Of a stretch of 64,000 bases of DNA, positions 1 to 10,738 are shown one piece after another. The notes under the pieces are model-generated. The model searched no databases. It saw only the letters and a list, made by a program, of their open reading frames with translations, and had not been told where the DNA came from. The position numbers and the translations under genes were made by a program. Every line of letters starts with the position of its first letter. The stretch's first letter is position 1. The DNA is taken from contig OX235265.1 of assembly GCA_944472135.2 (NCBI GenBank), positions 57,609,112 through 57,673,111 on the forward strand, in the 5' to 3' direction. This DNA comes from Trichobilharzia regenti. Its lineage: Eukaryota; Platyhelminthes; Trematoda; Strigeidida; Schistosomatidae.

Positions 1-228
1 CAGAAAGAACCTAGAAAAAACTACCAGAAGTAATATTGTGATTTATTGTTGTAATATTTGTTCTTAGACCTTAGTTTATTATGCTGCTTATATGTTGGTG
101 TAGGAATAAAGAATTCCCGAGTTGCCAATCTGTGTTCTGGTTTTCGTGTCCGTTAGTACTAAGCGTTTCTGAAAGGCTTCGAGGGACAGCGAGAGGCCCG
201 GTGTAGCAAGAGCTGAGCATTAATGGTT
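1..228 (+). mobile_element. BEL/Pao LTR, 3' portion, cut by the window edge
   Basis: The sequence matches, with substitutions, the last two thirds of the plus-strand LTRs at 14055-14403 and 17269-17612: the AAGTAATATT block, the AATAAAGAATTC polyadenylation-like block, and the GGCATTGAC-type end, here mutated to GAGCATTAATGG. About 25 bases after the end still resemble the leader that follows the 5' LTRs elsewhere in the window, then similarity stops. It is therefore probably a 5' LTR or a recombined LTR whose internal region is lost. Confidence 0.75.
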
Positions 229-1639
229 TTCGAGACGTGACTGACATCCCCTAAACATAAGCACTGCTGCTATCAAAACTACTAAGCCCTGACTTGAAGC
301 CCTATTTTCCACCAGGAAGGTAGAGGAATAAAAAATGAGACTCTGTCGTTTTAAGTGATCTTCATCATATAAGTCCGCACAGAATTCCACCTGTTTAAGT
401 TGCCTTACTCCATGTAGCACACACTGTTAGAGAAAAAAGATGCCGAATGAAAATCTTATTAGTACAAATGTGAGGGGGAACGAATAACTACAGGGAAGCA
501 TATAAGAGTTAACTAGATCTGTGAAATTTCACAGAGTAATTATACCTGTGCTATTATTAACGATTTGAAGTCCTATCTGTAATGGTCAATGGAAGTGACC
601 GCTTAAGGTCTCATGAAATAACGGTAGGTTTTCCTGTGACTAAATCCAACTCTTGTTTATGTAAACATATTTGGCTTGATACTGCACATCGAGGGCAGAT
701 ATGGTGCGGCATGCACCCTATGTGTTCGAGTCTCATTGACTAACTCGTCTTACATCTGTGATAAAACACAAGAAGTCTTTTTATATCTCCCACCTTCAAA
801 GGCAATATCTCGCAGACTGTCCTCTGGTGGGTCGCTAAAGCCAGTTACAGACAATTCTGTTAATACAAGCATGATGAAATTAAACTGAAGTAAGGACTAC
901 AGTTGCAGAAATGAGCCTTGTATTACATTCGCCTTGAAAGCATGATTATTTCTTGATAATTTGCTTCCGCATTCGGTGATTAGAATGCATTGTGTAGGAT
1001 TTATGAAACTCACAAACTGGCCCAATTCTTTTTTCAGAAATCCAAGTTGGTGTTTCCTCCATAAATTGTGAAGTGGATATCATGGTTGTGTTAACTCAGT
1101 AAGTGGTGAACTACTGGCTACGCAAGCGACAATGCTGGCAATTACGAACCATTATTTCAGCTTGACTGTACAATTCAGTAACTGTTAACTGAACGGCAAA
1201 CGAACATCAAATGTATAAAAGAAGTCAATAGGTTTTAGAAAAACATAAACAACTTTGGTTTCGCTATGAAGCTTCCATGTCAAATGCATTATTCCTGGAA
1301 GCGGAAGGTTTTCCATTCCTCCCGCTTAACTTCATACGAAGAATTTTGTGAAGTAATTCCCGAAGTTTTACAAATAAACTACTCAGTGGAGAGAAAGCAA
1401 CTACATCAAAATCATCCATGTGAGCTAGAAATCTGCTCCATTACATCTTATTCTTACGAGCGGAACACGTTTATTTCTGTTCAAAAGTGGGAAGACCTCG
1501 CCAAAAGGCAAGGATCCACCAGAATACAATTATTCTTTCCCCATGAGTGCGTCAGCGATTAAATCCTACCACCTAGTGTCAGATACAAACTTCCAATCAA
1601 CTGCTCAGTGGGATGGAAAGTGGTCGAATAATGTGAGAG
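229..1639. other. Unassigned stretch between LTR fragment and Penelope relic
   Basis: After a short leader-like tail of the LTR there is no recognisable gene. One open frame at 1266-1562 (98 codons, plus strand) has no family signature I recognise. It lies just upstream of the Penelope relic and could be its N-terminal part or chance. No RNA gene or array is visible. Confidence 0.4.
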
Positions 1640-3660
1640 ATGAATGGTCAAATTGATGATTGCAGGTGCACAAAAAGAAAAACTATGGGAAACCCTTAAC
1701 CAGGAACATCTGTCGACGCTGATTACTAAGATTAGAAGACACAGAGAACAAAGACAGAAAGTTCCCTAAATCAAGCTAGCCTAAAACACAAATCAACAAC
1801 CAAAAAAAGCATCTATTGACTGCGAGGTCAACCTATCAAAACAACCACGCCGAACAATAGTACTGATGGTCAAACAGAAAACACAACACACAAAACTCAA
1901 CCCATCAAAAAGCTAAAAGTTGGCACTACGTAGTCATTCTACCATCTGACAAAGGAAGAACGACAGTAGTCAGGGACAGAGAAAGAATACGCCAAGAAAG
2001 CTGAAGAACTACTCAGAGATGAGGATCTGTACCAATAACCCACAACAAATCCCATTAAGTATTTGACAACTGCATTCAAAAGACTTTAAACAAGCTCACC
2101 AAAGCAGGTCAGATCACAAAACAAGACCAATGACGAATGAAATCCACTGGGCCATTTCTACCCTGATTCTACGGCAGACACAAAATACACAAACCAAATA
2201 TCCGGTTACAACCAATTATATCACTCCTAGGGACCCTAGCATACGATTTTTCCATAGAACTATACAGAAAATTGAAGCGCCCAACGGATTTCTGTGGTCA
2301 CCTTATCAATTCTGCCATTCAGTATCTAGAAGCATTCAATTATATGACCAAGAAATAATGGTGTTTTTTCGACATCACAGCATTATATATATATTCCTCA
2401 ACTGGACAAGAACTAGCAAAAAGACCATAAGGCAACTACTCGACAGTGACGAACACCTCCCATAAGAATCAAAAATGCAACACAAGTTGGATGGAATGCG
2501 TAAACCCATGCTTAACAACGGACTTACAATTGAACAGCCAGACATATTAAAAAGTCAAAGGAACACCCATGAGATCACCACAATCAGGTTTGGCTGCAGA
2601 AGCAGTGATATAAAGGCCTGAAAACATAATCCTACCAAAGATCCAACCCAAAATTTGAATACGTTACGCTGATGACGCAATTGTAATTATCAAAAGAAAC
2701 GAGTTAGATAAAACTCACAAATTAATAAACAACGTCTTCAACGACATCAAATTCACAAGAAAAGAGGAATCCAAAAACAAAATCCCATTTCAGAACGTCT
2801 CAGTCAAGCGAACAACCATAGATGAATTGGAAATTCAAATGTATAGAAAATCAACTCAAACGGACTGAATACTGAATTACAACAGCAACAATCCAATAAC
2901 ACAAAAATAATTGCATACAAACACCATTCAAGAGGGTCAGGACTCATTGCAGCACTCCTACCTTAAAGAAAATTGAAGAAAAATATCTCATGGACGTCTT
3001 CCAAAAGAATGGATATCCACGGAATTTCATCAAAAGACATATACCCCCAAGCAAACCTATCAAAGTAAAAGCCCCCAAGGAAAACACGAAGAAAATCGCC
3101 TTATCATATATAAAGGTTATTTCAGAAATCACAGCAAGACTCTTCAAACCTTTAGGAACTGACATCGCACACAAACCGATAAAATCACTTCACCCAGTTC
3201 TATGTCAACCAAAGGGCTCAACAGAGAAAGAAGATTAAACCAAAATCATCCACAAAATAAATTGTAACAACTGCGAAAACACTACGTTGGTCAAAGTGGA
3301 CACCCTCTTCGTCTTCGTATAAACATGAACATAAAACTATCCATCAAAAGACACGGTATCCACTCCCTCATATCACTGCATAGAGGCAACCACGGACATC
3401 AATTCGACTGGGAGAACGCTCAAATATCAGACAGAGGAAACATAAAGAATGCTAGAGAATTTTTAGAAGCTTCGCATTCCAGTGAATCATCAATCAATGG
3501 AAACACCGAGATAGACAAAATTTATCAACCGATAAGAAAGAAACCTCACACACAAAGGGTCAAAGTTCAAGCCAAAGAAACAATCAGTTCAAATACAGGT
3601 AACGTAGAAGGTGTGAAAACACACAAAAACAACCAACCACGTTCAAGGTGACCAGAAGAC
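1640..3660 (+). pseudogene. Penelope-like element (RT plus GIY-YIG endonuclease), decayed
   Basis: Three-frame reading gives Penelope landmarks in the right order: an ILPSDKGRTTVV block near 1940, a YGRHKIHK-like block near 2170, a DITALY-like block near 2375, the RT catalytic YADD near 2668, an ELEIQMYRKST block near 2830, and a KNGYPRNFIK block near 3000. These are followed by an endonuclease-type tail at 3250-3560 with GNHGHQFDW and AREFLEASHS, typical of the C-terminal region of Penelope endonuclease. The reading frame is broken by many stops and at least two frame shifts, so this is a dead copy. Its tail differs from the shorter GIY-YIG fragments elsewhere in the window, which suggests a separate Penelope lineage. 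Confidence 0.8.
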
Positions 3661-3979
3661 ATGACTAGTAAACTTGTGGAAAATTCTAGAAGCTCACTTC
3701 TAGTTAAAGTATGCGCTGAAGATGTTGTCTAGTAAGTCAATGAAAGCTTCGTAAATAAACTATCCAGCTCAGAAACCACAATTACAACAATAGGTATTGA
3801 AAAGAATTTAAGAAGTAATAGGGGCATGACAAAACCACAGTTTCGCGAAAGTATTGAGGCGAGGCCATCCGGTCCCGTACTACTAGAAGGTCAAAGACAT
3901 TTAACTGCGTGTCCGATTAATTGATTGGTAAGCACCATGTTTCCGAGGAAAGGGCAAGTGTCAGCCACGTCTGGTAAAC
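3661..3979. other. Short unassigned stretch ending in a BEL leader remnant
   Basis: No gene is seen. The last 30 or so bases (about 3947-3979), read on the minus strand, resemble the leader that follows the BEL 5' LTRs (compare the sequence left of 10403). LTR-A is therefore followed by leader sequence as if it were also a 5' LTR, but the match ends quickly. Confidence 0.5.
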
Positions 3980-4314
3980 CGTCAATGCCCAGCTCTTCCT
4001 ACGCTCGGGCTCACGCTGTTCCTTGAAGTTTCTCAGAAACGCTTAGTAATAACGGACGAAACAACCAAAACACCAGTTGTTGACTCGAGGATTCTTTATT
4101 GTTACACCAACATATATACAATGTTATTACTAAGGTCTGTGAACAAATATTAGAATAATAAATCACAATATTACTTCTGACGGTATTTTACTCTTCTCTC
4201 TGAACAGCGACCGATGAGACGATGACTGTCGTATTGATGCCTCGCGAAAATTGGGGAAGTTGATTTTGAGCAAACAACCAAGAATTGATCATTCAATCTT
4301 CAACTACATTGACG
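3980..4314 (-). mobile_element. BEL/Pao LTR-A
   Basis: This is a minus-strand LTR bounded by the family's short inverted ends (consensus TGTCAATG and CATTGACA, here with end mutations). It aligns along its full length with LTR-B and LTR-C. On its right is CTCCCCGG, the complement of a short purine-rich tract, as expected for the 3' LTR of the unit at 4315-7451. Confidence 0.85.
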
Positions 4315-4886
4315 CTCCCCGGCAAAATACGGATCCATCCCTTATTTCCATCACGACCAATACACGTTGACTTGGATGCCATTGCGAGAACCTGGGTCAC
4401 ACGGACAGAGCTGAAATGGAAAACAAACAGAAAAGCCAACACACCACAAGCATACCCACAGTACAATCTCACACATCAATGACGACCTGCGCCTTCCAGT
4501 TAAAGGTATCCTCTTGCAACGCAATCGCCACTTGCAAGAATGAAGTATGCGAGCCTCAGTCGTTTACACTCTTTCTCCCCGGCGTGTCGGACCGCAGCTA
4601 ACAATTATCTCCGTGTGCATTTCATTCTCAGCAATAGCCTAGCCTCCCCTGCGTATACGGCCCATCTGCTGTCCTTAACATCAACCAATTCATTCATGGA
4701 TGTAGAAGACTCGAAACAACTTCAGAAGTAATCACGACGAAAACTTTAACAAAATTACGCAATAACAACAAGATACGAAAACAACAAGTAAACACAATGA
4801 ATCCAAAAAACACCAATTGATATGATACACCACACATATATACAAATAGTACAAACAACCTCGCCGATCATGTTTTGGTGGAATTC

Positions 4887-5340
4887 TTTTGAAGAATTGC
4901 AGGACTTACACCAGTACGCCTACAAACCTTCACAGATTGACGATTGTAAGTTGTGGAATGTCCAGACACAAACAAGATTAACCAACAATTACATCAATTG
5001 GAACTCACACAACTATTTAACACAAACATATGTACAATCAACACATCAAATGTTGTGGATTCCGGCATGAAAAACTACCCTTGAAGAACTGTAGGACTTA
5101 CAGCAGTACGCCTACATTCCTTCTCAGGTTGATGATCCAAGTGGAAGTCGTCCGGACACAAACAGAATTACCAACAGATAGATGACAGATGATATCAATT
5201 CAGTATATGCAATATAAACATATGTACAAAATCACACACCGAGCACATTGGACTGCTCATTGATGAGCTACCCTTTGAAGAATTGTAGGACTTACAGCAG
5301 TGCGCCTACAACCCTTCTCAGATTGACGCACTAGGTTGGA
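4887..5340. repeat. Three tandem units of about 190 bp in the BEL 3' region
   Basis: A block beginning GAAGAAYTGYAGGACTTACA and containing CAGTACGCCTAC starts at about 4891, 5083 and 5277, giving spacings of 192 and 194 bp. The plus-strand copy of the element has a single such block near 16540-16585. The extra units are therefore a copy-number difference between the two elements. Confidence 0.75.
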
Positions 5341-7286
5341 AAATCGTCGCAGCGTTCATTTGCTGACTTCCTTCTATGAGCTAAATCCTGAAATCTGAAC
5401 GGCAACACGCTCATGTCATTGTATCGTAGAATATAGATGACCAACAAACACACGGCATATCTCTTCAACCAAGTGTAGAAACAGAGTAATTTACACCAAA
5501 GATAATAACATTCAAATAGTAACTTGAAACTAGAAATGCCTTTATTCATGCAAGTCAATTTAACAATTACTCTCTCGTTTACACTTGGCTTATTCTCACT
5601 AAACTGAGCAATATCTTTCGTCTCTTCAAATGCACCACTATTATTATAGTCATTTCACAAGATACTTGAGTTGATGGGCATCTGTTTCATTGTGGATGAA
5701 AACACCAACGATGACTGTGTGACACATGGTGATGAACTTAGCGGTGGATCAGAAGCTGTTGTTGTTCGGCTTTCAGAAAGTTGTCCAACTGCAAGATTAC
5801 CACCACTGCTGTCTTTTACTATCAGCTCCACTTTAGAACTAGCATCTGATGATAGGTGGGCTACATGCTGATCAATCACACTGGCAGTCTCACAAGTATG
5901 CGTGCCTTCTGCAACTGAATCTGCATTTATTTCTACTTCACGTTGAAGTTGTACAGAACCTTTGTTCAACTTAGCAGCGGTAGGCATTCCCTACATTTCA
6001 TCATGATCAACCAGAGACAAATCTGCACTATCAAGATCATTACCACAAATATTCAATTTACCGTCAAATTCATCATTTTCAAACTCTTTAATAACAGAAG
6101 TAGACAATTTTGGTTCCTCCTAATAAATCATTAAATGTTTTATATCTTCACTCTGACTAATTATACCTTGTAAACCTTTGGAGTCAGAACTGGATTCTGA
6201 AACAATAACTCTATTCTGTGACACTCTATTAAACAATGGCTTAGCAGTTGCAACTACAGACTTCTTCACCGCACAGTTATCGTCACACAATTCGGAGTCA
6301 GACCTGGAGTTTACATTTAGCTTATCACTGAACTTGCTCACCGGTTCACAGTTCACTTCTGTATGCACCACTTGCACACGTGTAAAACACAACCGTGTTT
6401 GTCTTGCATCTTGTAACTTGTCTGTTGAGGATGTACTACGAAACCTGTTACACTCACTAGGTCTATATGCATTACTATACATCATGGAGCCTTCTCGATA
6501 TCCACCTCTCTGAGGCCTATTCGTCACCAATGAGTGCGTTTTACCCTCAGACTGCTCCATTCTAGGTGTGAGATATAACAGACTGGAAAACTTGCTCATA
6601 GATTGATTGACGCTATCTTTTACCAGTTTCAGGATATCATCAAACCTTGGCTCGATACTGTCATCCTCCATACGGAAGCTTATCTTTACCCTCTTCCTTT
6701 GCAGTCGAGTAGGTAGGCGTCTCGCAATTACCTCTAGGACTGAGCTCGAATTGAGGTCACTCATGCAATTCATCGAAATCAAGGTATTCTCATAAGTCAT
6801 AAGATTATCTAAAAACTCAGTGAGTGCCTGGGAGTCATCCTGTAATTGACCACCATTACTTTTAACAGCCTCGAATAATTTCCCTTCAATCATCGAAGGT
6901 CTTCCAAACCTTTGACGTAGTATGCTCATAGCCTCGTAGTAGCCCTCTTTTGGTTTCATAAACTTACAGCACTGAATAGCTCTTGAAGCATCTCCAGTGC
7001 AATACCTCATCAAATACATCAGTTTCAATTCATCACTTAATAGAAGACTACTCAGCATGATCTCAATCTCCTTTACAAATTGTAAATAATCAGCCAGGTT
7101 TCCATCGAAACACCGTGGTTCAAATTTAGAGAGTTTGATGTTCCGATTACCTTTGAACGGCGAAACAGTAACATCAACCATGTCATGCTTAACATCAGAC
7201 ACATCGTTACAATTAACAGACAAGTCACAATGACTCACTTTCCTGTTTGCATCCAAGACGCTCTGTCCTTTCTTTGACCCAGGCAT
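5331..7286 (-). pseudogene. Gag-like 652-codon frame of the pol-less BEL unit, copy 1
   Basis: The frame starts at the ATG of MPGSKKGQS at 7286. The N-terminal half is a BEL/Pao Gag: a KLSKFEPRCFDGN entry, then DYLQFVKEIE, LMYLMRYCTGDASRAI and LRQRFGRP blocks. Where the related element at 9176-10237 has two CCHC zinc knuckles, this copy has SMMYSNAY and CFTRVQVVHTEVNC, so both knuckles have lost metal ligands. A polar, Ser/Asp-rich stretch of roughly 230 residues with no recognised domain follows. After an in-frame TGA at codon 544 come 107 further codons with a hydrophobic, Cys-rich stretch. Copy-specific stops lie at codons 389 (TAA) and 433 (TAG). The total length (1956 nt) equals copy 2 exactly. 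Confidence 0.75.
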
Positions 7287-7451
7287 TGTTGAACTTGACC
7301 CAATTTCAAGAACGTTCCAGATATTGTTTGTTCAGAGAGGACTTGACCGGCACCAGGAAAGATGAACGGCGACTATCCAAACTTTCACCAACTGTTTGAA
7401 TCCGCCAGATCTGTTTCCATCGTCAGAAACTGTCAATCACGTCTCATAAAC

Positions 7452-7776
7452 TGTTAATGCCCAGCTCTCGCTACGCTGTTCTTCGGAGATTTCAGAAACG
7501 CTTAGTTATAACGGACGCAAAAACCAAAACACCGATCTGCCGCTTGATATTTGTTTATTGTTACACCAACATATAAAAGGAATAAGCGAACTAAGGTCTG
7601 AAAACAAATATTACAATAATAAATCTCTGTATTACTTCTGACGATGTTTCACTCTTCTTTCTGAACAGCGACCGATGAGACGACGACTGTCGTATTGATG
7701 CCTCCGCGAAAATTGGGGAAGTTGATTTTGAGCAAACAACCATGAATTGATCGTTCAATCTTCAACTCCATTGACA
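7452..7776 (-). mobile_element. BEL/Pao LTR-B, shared middle LTR
   Basis: This full-length LTR runs from TGTTAATG (mutated TGTCAATG) at 7452 to CATTGACA ending at 7776. It serves as 5' LTR of the pol-less unit to its left in map order, and abuts the truncated RT of the unit to its right with no 3' untranslated region or purine tract between them. Confidence 0.85.
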
Positions 7777-9175
7777 ATATGCTTCAAAACGTCTAAGCTG
7801 TTGGAGACCCACTTATTTAGACGAAAGCCGGCCTTAGCTAACACTTCAGTGATGCTTGTTGCAAATCTAACTGCAGACTTATCATCATCGAAGGAGGCTA
7901 AACAATCATCCACGTAGAAGCAACAATCTATGACGTCCAGCAAATCATTAGAACCAAATGTGGACACTGCCTTTCGTAGAGCAAAATTAGCACAAAACGG
8001 GAAGGACGTGGCACCAAATGGATGCACTGTCATCCTATATTCTGACACCTTACCACAAGGACCGTCATCAAACCACAAAAACCTCAAGTGATCTCTGTCA
8101 CTCTCTGGCACCTTCACCTGTAGGAACATTTCCTCAATATCCGCCGCGACAGCAACTGTAAACTTTCTGAATCTCAATAGCAGTCCCACTAATGAGCTCA
8201 CGCAATCTGGGCCACTATACAGATTATCATTTAAAGAGACTCCTTCATGTTTCGCAGAACAATCAAACACCACACGGAGTTTACCTGGCTTCCTCGGGTT
8301 AAAGACGGGATGATGGGGCAAATACCACTTCCCTGGCTCACTCTGATCAACTAGTCTTTCAACGTAACCCTTCATTATATGTTTATCGACGACATCCTTA
8401 TATTTGGACCAGAGTTCTGCATCTGACAGAAATTTCTTCTGTAAACCCATTAGTCTCTTAAGAGCAACTTTCCTATTACAAACCAACTGTCTATCTTTGA
8501 ATCTCCATGGTAGGCCAACGCTGAAACGCCCGTTTTCGTATTTACAAGACTCCTCGGCTATTTTAACTGCTTTTAAGTCTTCTACAGAACGACCCTTCCC
8601 TGGGACACCGCAGTCACAAAACTCCTTGTCATACATATTTTTAATCATAGTTTCTAGTTTGTCCCCATCGTTTGCAACTAATGATGATATGTGGACTATG
8701 GGTATAGGTCCTCTCACTGTCCATCCCAGTGGTGTTTTTGTCGCGAACAGATCATCTCTACCTCCGAATCTCTCTTCTAATACCTTGTGAGCTTCTGGCA
8801 CACTACATCCAATGAGTACTCTCACTCTTCCATCTTGCAGTGTTGGAAGAGGTATGTCACACAGGTATGGCTTACCGACAACCGTTTCACGACTAGGTAC
8901 TATAGCTTCGCCAAGTTTCATACTGGAGGTAGTGTAAGCAGTATCCACTTCCACGGTTTCCCCAGTAGCCAAGGATTCTAACTGAAATGACACTCGTTCA
9001 CATACTACTGTTTTCGCAGAATTGAAAGTATTTACAACCAAGGGTTGCTTTGGGCCTTTAATACCCAAGCAACCAGCCAGTTCAGCATCTATCAATGTAA
9101 CGTCTGAACCATTATCCAACAATGCATAAGTCTCTACTGAAGATTTCGGTCCTTTCACCTTAACTGGTAATACCC
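7777..9175 (-). pseudogene. BEL/Pao pol: aspartic protease and truncated reverse transcriptase
   Basis: The frame opens with a retropepsin-like domain (catalytic LDNGS near the start, then the conserved LIGCSVPEAH and TPLGWTVRGP regions of BEL/Pao proteases). RT follows, with HHPVFNP, VVFDCSAKHEG, the ADIEEMFLQV block carrying the first catalytic Asp, and a YVDD catalytic box near 7905. Reading stays open until it runs into the LTR at 7776, so the last few codons are LTR sequence. The RT thumb, RNase H and integrase are missing. The frame is offset from the end of Gag, which terminates at 9176-9178. In an intact element the two would probably be fused. Confidence 0.85.
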
Positions 9176-10237
9176 CTAAGAAAACTTGTGGGTGTCAAGG
9201 GGTCTAGAGATACTATTACAATTAACCGAATTCCCAGGTTCGTTCACTGTTCTCAGAAGTGGGTGCATATCCGTTAAACCACTACTTCCTTTGTTTGTCG
9301 CCTTACAATTCCACTTTGTATGCCCAATCTTTAAACAACTGAAACACAGCCGCTTCTGCTTTGCCATTTTTAACCTTTCTACGGGTGACATAGCGATAAA
9401 GCGATTACAATCACTCAATTGATGCATGTTATGGCAAACAATACACTCATCCTTTCTCGTTGTGTCTTGAGACTTCACCACAAATGCCTTCCTTATATTC
9501 ACTGGTTCCTTAGGTTCTACCTTAGAATGCAAAATGCTGGCGAATTTGCCCATCGCCTGGTTGACACTGTCCTTCACCAGTCTCAGAATATCATCAAACC
9601 TTGGCTCGATACCCTCCTCCTCTATACGAGAGCTTATTTTTACCCACTTCCTTTGCAGCCGAGTAGGTAGGCGTCTCGCAATTACCTCTAGGACTGAGCT
9701 CGAGTTGAGGTCACTCATGCAATTCATCGAAATCAAGGTATTCTTATAAGTCATAAGATTATCTAAAAACTCAGTGAGTGCCTTGGAGTCATCTGAAGTT
9801 GACTGCCATTACCTTTGACAGCTTCGTATACGTTCCTTACAATCATCGAAGGTCTTCCAAACCTTTGACGTAATATGCTCATAGCCTCGTAGTAGCCCTC
9901 TTTTGGTTCATAAACTTACAGCACTGTATAGCTCTTGAAGCATCTCCAGTGCAATACCTCATCAAATACATCAATTTCAATTCATCACTTAATAAAAACT
10001 ACTCAGCATGATCTCAAACTCCTTTACAAATTGTAAATAATCAGCCGGGTTTCCATCGAAACACCGTGGTTCAAATTTAGGGAGTTTGATGTTCCTATTA
10101 TCCCTGAACGGCGAAACAGTAACATCAACCATGTCATGCTTAACATCAGACACATCGTTACAATTAACAGACAAGTCACAATGACTTACTTTCCTGTTTG
10201 CATCCAAGACGCTCTGTCCCTTCTTTGACCCAGGCAT
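9176..10237 (-). pseudogene. BEL/Pao Gag with two zinc knuckles, frame-shifted
   Basis: It starts at the same MPGSKKGQS methionine (10237) as the Gag of the pol-less copies and is highly similar to them over the first 220 or so codons. A one-base loss near 9989 breaks the frame inside the IMLSSLLLSDEL block, and further shifts lie in 9780-9915. From 9754 the frame is open again and shows CIVCHNMHQLSDC (C-x2-C-x3-H-x4-C) and CFSCLKIGHTKWNC (C-x2-C-x4-H-x4-C), two nucleic-acid-binding knuckles. These are the reference for judging what the pol-less copies have lost. Upstream the frame is open back to the LTR edge, but the ATG shared by all copies is the better start. Confidence 0.8.
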
Positions 10238-10403
10238 TGTTGAACTTGACCCAATTCCAAAACTTTCCAGATATTGCTTGTTCAAAGAGGACTTGACCGG
10301 CACCAGGAAAGATGAACGGTAACTATCCAAACTGTTACCAACGGTCCCAACCCGTCGAAAACTGACTTCACTGTCAGAAACTGTCAGCCACGTCTCATAA
10401 ACC

Positions 10404-10738
10404 GTCAATGCCCAGCTCTTCCTACGCTCGGGCTCACGCTGTTCCTTGAAGTTTCTCAGAAACGCTTAGTAATAACGGACGAAAAAACCAAAACACCAGT
10501 TGTTGACTCGAGGATTCTTTATTGTTACACCAACATATATACAATGTTATTACTAAGGTCTGTGAACAAATATTAGAATAATAAATCACAATATTACTTC
10601 TGACGGTTTTTTACTCTTCTCTCTGAACAGCGACCGATGAGACGATGACTGTCGTATTGATGCCTCCGCGAAAATTGGGGAAGTTGATTTTGAGCAAACA
10701 ACCAAGAATTGATCATTCAATCTTCAACTACATTGACA
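10404..10738 (-). mobile_element. BEL/Pao LTR-C
   Basis: This minus-strand LTR is bounded by GTCAATG at 10404 and CATTGACA ending at 10738, and is very similar to LTR-A. It is the 5' LTR of the gag-pol unit. To its right it directly abuts CR1-like sequence. Confidence 0.85.

Larger units (their letters stand above)
3980..7776 (-). mobile_element. Pol-less BEL/Pao-derived unit, copy 1
   Basis: In minus-strand order the unit has LTR-B, a leader of about 165 nt, a 652-codon Gag-like frame (7286-5331), about 1 kb of non-coding 3' region containing repeat units, a short purine tract and LTR-A. There is no protease, RT, RNase H or integrase. The copy at 14055-17612 has the same order and the same coding length, so the loss of pol predates at least one of the insertions. 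It would need proteins supplied by an intact BEL element to move. Target duplications could not be found, because LTR-B is shared with the next unit. Confidence 0.75.
7452..10738 (-). mobile_element. BEL/Pao element with gag, protease and partial RT
   Basis: In minus-strand order: LTR-C (10738-10404), leader, Gag, protease and RT, then an abrupt join to LTR-B at 7776/7777. RNase H, integrase and the 3' untranslated region are absent. In schistosomes the named BEL/Pao elements include Sinbad and Saci-1; which this is cannot be decided by eye. Gag carries several frame shifts, so the copy is inactive. Confidence 0.8.

Noticed and set aside
4200..4300. Hammerhead-like words (ACCGATGAGACGA, a CGAC/GTCG stem, GCGAAA) in the BEL LTRs on the antisense strand
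   Set aside because: The core has CC where CT is required, the spacing to GAAA is too long for stem II, and stems I and III cannot be drawn. It recurs only because the LTR recurs.
9150..9190. Programmed frameshift between BEL gag and pol
   Set aside because: No canonical slippery heptamer is present and this copy already carries several frame-breaking changes, so a mutation is simpler.
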